DNA of 64,000 bases from Balneolaceae bacterium (GTDB lineage Bacteria; Bacteroidota; Rhodothermia; Balneolales; Balneolaceae): assembly GCA_017640605.1 (NCBI GenBank), contig JAEPQH010000005.1, positions 124,001-188,000 on the forward strand, read 5' to 3'. The notes beneath the pieces were generated by a model. That model made no database searches, was not told the DNA's origin, and saw only the letters and a list, made by a program, of their open reading frames with translations. Below are positions 61,456-64,000 of this stretch, piece by piece; the stretch's first letter is position 1; every line of letters starts with the position of its first letter. The translations under genes were made by a program, and so were the position numbers.

Positions 61456-61815
61456 GACCGTTTAACAGAATAATTGGATACATTTCAACGGGGGTTCGAC
61501 AAGCTCACCCGCCTTAAAGATGATAGTAAAAACAAAAATTCCTGAGCATTTTAGTTCACTTCAACACATTTTATGAATGGTTAAAACCATTCATTTGATA
61601 AAACGTTTGAAGGGTCAATTCGTGAATGCCGATCTTTTTTTCAATAATTGAGAACTTTGATTAAGCTTCTCCATCTGTCGGATGAATATCCGGCTGATGG
61701 ATTACAGATGAATTTCAAATTCTTATCTCTTTTACAACTCCATCACCCCGCTTTTAGCGAAATGATGGATGGGCTTTGAATAATTGGTGTTTGTTTAAAA
61801 ATGTGTTACTGAAAT
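61456..61815. other. gene-free gap with repeats before bioA
   Basis: The 360 bp between DUF4260 and the convergent bioA hold no gene. They contain a 23-bp imperfect palindrome around TTCGACAAGCTC (61489-61511) and copy 2 of the hairpin repeat element (61671-61780). No clear intrinsic terminator for either gene is present. Confidence 0.7.
61671..61780. repeat. dispersed hairpin repeat element, copy 2
   Basis: The 30-bp hairpin (61671-61700) matches copy 1 except at three positions. The inner stem is CGGAT/ATCCG instead of CGGGT/ACCCG, a compensatory change. The second hairpin here is clear: CCATCA (61740-61745) pairs with TGATGG (61763-61768) around a CGC/GCG stem. Confidence 0.78.
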
Positions 61816-63093
61816 TCACTCTTCAATCAATTCCAGCAACGCATCATACATCCCTTCAATCTCTGCTTCTGTAACGCAATAAGGCGGCATCAAGTAAAAA
61901 GCATTGCCTAGTGGTCGAAATAAATATCCAAGATTGAGGCAGTTTTTCTTGATGTGATTGGCGATTGAATTATAATACCCATCTGCCTCATCATTAATAA
62001 TATCTACCGCTGAGATGGTTCCTTTTACCCGTGGATTTTTCAGCCTTGGATGATCCGCAATCCTTTCGATATTTTTTAAATGAATCTGCTCCATTTGTTT
62101 GAAGCGATGCTCATTTTCGATCAGTAAATCCCACGAAGCAATTCCGGCCGCGCAACCAATCGGATTACCGGTATAACTATGCGCATGCCAAAAGGTTTTA
62201 ACCGGATCGACAGTATTAAAAGTATTGTAAATATGATCGCTACAAACCGTTGCAGCCAATGGACTAAATCCACCTGTAATTCCTTTACTCAAACAAATAA
62301 TATCAGGTTCTACCTGAGCTTTTAAGCACGCAAAATAATCCCCGGTTCTGCCAAATCCGGTCATGACTTCATCCAAAATTAAAAGCACATCAAACTGTCG
62401 ATTTACCCAGTGTAATTTTTGCATAAACTCTTCGCTGCACATGCGCATCCCTCCTGCGCCTTGAATCAACGGCTCCATTACAATACCAGCATATTTCTCG
62501 GGATGTTCATCCAACAAATTCTCCAAATGCTCGATAACTGCGTCTTCTTTCTTAGCCCGATCGGAATCTCCAATCCACGTATCCGGAAATGGAATGACTT
62601 CCACATCAAAAAGCAGATCGTTAAAAGTGTCTGCAAAAAAGTTGTTTCGCTCCCCAACCGACATCGCACCAAGTGTATCGCCATGATAGGCTCCATCAAA
62701 ACAAATAAAGGTTGTTCGGTTCTCGCCTACGTTCTGCCAATACTGATAGGAAACCTTCAGCGCCACCTCCACGGCCGTTGAGCCATTATCTGAATAGAAT
62801 ACCCGATTTAAACTTTTGGGAAGCTTAGAAGTGATTTTTTCCGCGAGTTGCTCCGCAGGATCGTGGGTAAATCCTGCAAAAATCACATGCTCTAATTTTT
62901 GAGCTTGTTCATACACTGCTTTTGCGATGTCAGGATGTGAATGTCCGTGCAAATTCACCCACCAGCTCGAAATACAATCCAACAGCTCTCTGCCATCTTC
63001 TAAGGTAAGATACGCTCCCTTTCCCGATTTCACCTTTTGGGGTTCAGGACTGCCTTTTAAAATGGTAAATGGTTGCCAGATATTCTTGTGCAT
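61816..63093 (-). CDS. bioA: adenosylmethionine-8-amino-7-oxononanoate aminotransferase
   Basis: The 425-residue class III PLP aminotransferase has an N-terminal IWQPFT motif diagnostic of BioA, DGRELLDCISSWWVNLHGH, the cofactor region YSDNGSTAVEVALK, DEVMTGFGRTGDYFA, and the Schiff-base lysine in CLSKGITGGF. It converts KAPA to DAPA in biotin synthesis. It lies 10 nt downstream of bioD; bioC-bioD-bioA run in order on the minus strand. Confidence 0.96.
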   Translation of the reverse strand: MHKNIWQPFTILKGSPEPQKVKSGKGAYLTLEDGRELLDCISSWWVNLHGHSHPDIAKAVYEQAQKLEHVIFAGFTHDPAEQLAEKITSKLPKSLNRVFYSDNGSTAVEVALKVSYQYWQNVGENRTTFICFDGAYHGDTLGAMSVGERNNFFADTFNDLLFDVEVIPFPDTWIGDSDRAKKEDAVIEHLENLLDEHPEKYAGIVMEPLIQGAGGMRMCSEEFMQKLHWVNRQFDVLLILDEVMTGFGRTGDYFACLKAQVEPDIICLSKGITGGFSPLAATVCSDHIYNTFNTVDPVKTFWHAHSYTGNPIGCAAGIASWDLLIENEHRFKQMEQIHLKNIERIADHPRLKNPRVKGTISAVDIINDEADGYYNSIANHIKKNCLNLGYLFRPLGNAFYLMPPYCVTEAEIEGMYDALLELIEE

Positions 63094-63103
63094 GCTAACT
63101 GTA

Positions 63104-63733
63104 TTATGCTTCCAGACTAACTAGTTGACTGAACGCTACTTCCAATGATTTTTTATCAATTTTGGGAAGTTGACCAAGTTCGTAAACGGGTAAATCACTT
63201 AATCTTCTCAGTGTTTCGCGGTTGCTGTCGTGGTAAGGACCGCTCATCATGATTGCGAAAACCCGAATTCCCCGATCCTGAAGTGCTTTCAACGATAATA
63301 ACGTATGGTTCAACGTTCCTAAACCAGATCGAGCTACCAATAACACCGGTAACGCTAATTTGTCGATGATATCCAGCATGGTGTGTTCCCAATTGATCGG
63401 AACAATCAATCCACCGGCTCCTTCAACAATTAAGTGCCGGGTCTGATATTCAGGCAATTCAAAATCATCCAATGTGATTGAAACACCATCGATTTCTGCA
63501 GATGCGTGTGGACTCATTGGTGCGTTTAAAACCCATCGCTCGGGGATAACTCTCTCACTATCAGCTTCTGAGATTCTTTGAACAAATTGTGAGTCGGTTT
63601 CTTCTTCAAGTCCGGATTGAATTGGCTTCCAATAAGTAGCATCCAAAGCCGACATGAACATTGCGGAGACTACCGTTTTACCAATTTCGGTATCCGTCCC
63701 GGTAATAAAAAATTGTTTAGGAATTTCGATCAT
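63104..63733 (-). CDS. bioD: dethiobiotin synthetase
   Basis: The 209-residue P-loop enzyme has FITGTDTEIGKTVVSAM (10-26) for ATP, KPIQSGLEE for DAPA/CO2 binding, and VEGAGGLIVPINWEH, all diagnostic of BioD. It closes the ureido ring of dethiobiotin. Its ATG overlaps the bioC stop by 4 nt and bioA follows. Confidence 0.96.
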   Translation of the reverse strand: MIEIPKQFFITGTDTEIGKTVVSAMFMSALDATYWKPIQSGLEEETDSQFVQRISEADSERVIPERWVLNAPMSPHASAEIDGVSITLDDFELPEYQTRHLIVEGAGGLIVPINWEHTMLDIIDKLALPVLLVARSGLGTLNHTLLSLKALQDRGIRVFAIMMSGPYHDSNRETLRRLSDLPVYELGQLPKIDKKSLEVAFSQLVSLEA

Positions 63734-64000
63734 AACCCATCCTTTTTAGCGGCGAGATACACTACATGCCATTTCACTTTTACGGGATTTACTTTCTCAT
63801 CCCAATGCTTAGCTAGTAACCGTAATTGTTTTGCGTTTAGAGATTTACCGGTTAAGCTTTTGCCTGCTCCTATTTCCTTAATGTGCTTAAAAAAGTCAAT
63901 GGCATGATCAAAAGTTTGGAACAGATCGTTTTCGTAATAATCAATTTGAAAAGGTCCCATCGATAATTTCACCACCACTTCTTCAACATCCGGAAGTGGA
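63730..64000 (-). CDS. bioC: malonyl-ACP methyltransferase-like protein (BioC), C-terminal fragment
   Basis: The open frame continues through the right edge of the window with no stop. Only about 90 C-terminal residues are visible, with DHAIDFFKHIKEIGAG and SLTGKSLNAKQLRLL, matching the C-terminal substrate region of BioC-type methyltransferases. BioC primes pimelate synthesis by methylating malonyl-ACP. The 4-nt overlap with bioD supports the assignment. An internal GTG at 63978 is not the real start. Confidence 0.75.
   Translation of the reverse strand, partial: PLPDVEEVVVKLSMGPFQIDYYENDLFQTFDHAIDFFKHIKEIGAGKSLTGKSLNAKQLRLLAKHWDEKVNPVKVKWHVVYLAAKKDGL

Overview
The window is 64 kb of a moderately AT-rich, gene-dense bacterial chromosome. 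The gene content points to the Bacteroidota/Balneolota/Rhodothermota side of the FCB group. Evidence includes lipoproteins with a short lipobox, SPOR, DUF4920, DUF1080 and DUF4260 families, a secreted Tat-dependent Gfo/Idh/MocA oxidoreductase, a fused aspartokinase-homoserine dehydrogenase, weak Shine-Dalgarno sites and a TAnnTTTG promoter box. RecBCD together with a type IV pilus-like machine makes Balneolota or a relative my best guess. That assignment is inference, because no rRNA or ribosomal protein is present.

Layout. (1) 1-11.5 kb: the end of a GNAT-type acyltransferase, a lipase-like hydrolase, then a long minus-strand type IV filament operon. In transcription order it reads two unusual pilins, PilC, PilB, a cyclic-nucleotide-binding protein, PilT, a PilM-PilN fusion, a PilO-PilP fusion, and a secretin ending in a SPOR domain. 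(2) 11.7-26 kb: MFS and MATE exporters, a 1172-residue Ig-repeat lipoprotein, a short SUI1/eIF1-like factor, a degenerate metallopeptidase-like protein, DUF4920, a sialidase-like lipoprotein, alkaline phosphatase, a DEAD-box helicase, an FKBP lipoprotein and an Ala/Ser/Glu-rich lipoprotein. (3) 26-35.5 kb: a possible structured RNA, then recC-recB-recD and a ParA/ribbon-helix-helix pair. (4) 35.8-39.2 kb: thioesterase, Hpt protein, response regulator, sensor kinase and a small unknown gene. (5) 39.4-47.7 kb: galE, an S9 peptidase, tRNA-Leu(CAA), several families of degenerate intergenic repeats, and a cluster likely acting on 3-keto sugars. (6) 48-54 kb: threonine operon thrA-thrB-thrC with two extra genes, then dps. 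(7) 54.8-61.5 kb: assorted small metabolic, hydrolase and membrane genes, including a PMP3-family gene of 55 codons. (8) 61.8-64 kb: biotin genes bioC-bioD-bioA, with bioC cut by the window edge.

The most interesting system is the filament operon. The four inner-membrane alignment proteins that are normally separate (PilM, N, O, P) are encoded as two fusions. The secretin carries its own peptidoglycan-binding SPOR domain. The two pilins start with a two-residue leader (MG) followed by QQQ and lack the usual Glu5. A perfect hairpin terminator sits directly after the first pilin, which would make it the major product. No prepilin peptidase is in the window.

The second theme is intergenic structure. 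A roughly 110-bp dispersed element occurs twice and its hairpin shows a compensatory G-C to A-T change. There is a duplication of the galE 3' end with a 21-bp inverted copy, and degenerate direct and inverted repeats lie around tRNA-Leu. No CRISPR array, transposase, integrase or phage gene was seen.
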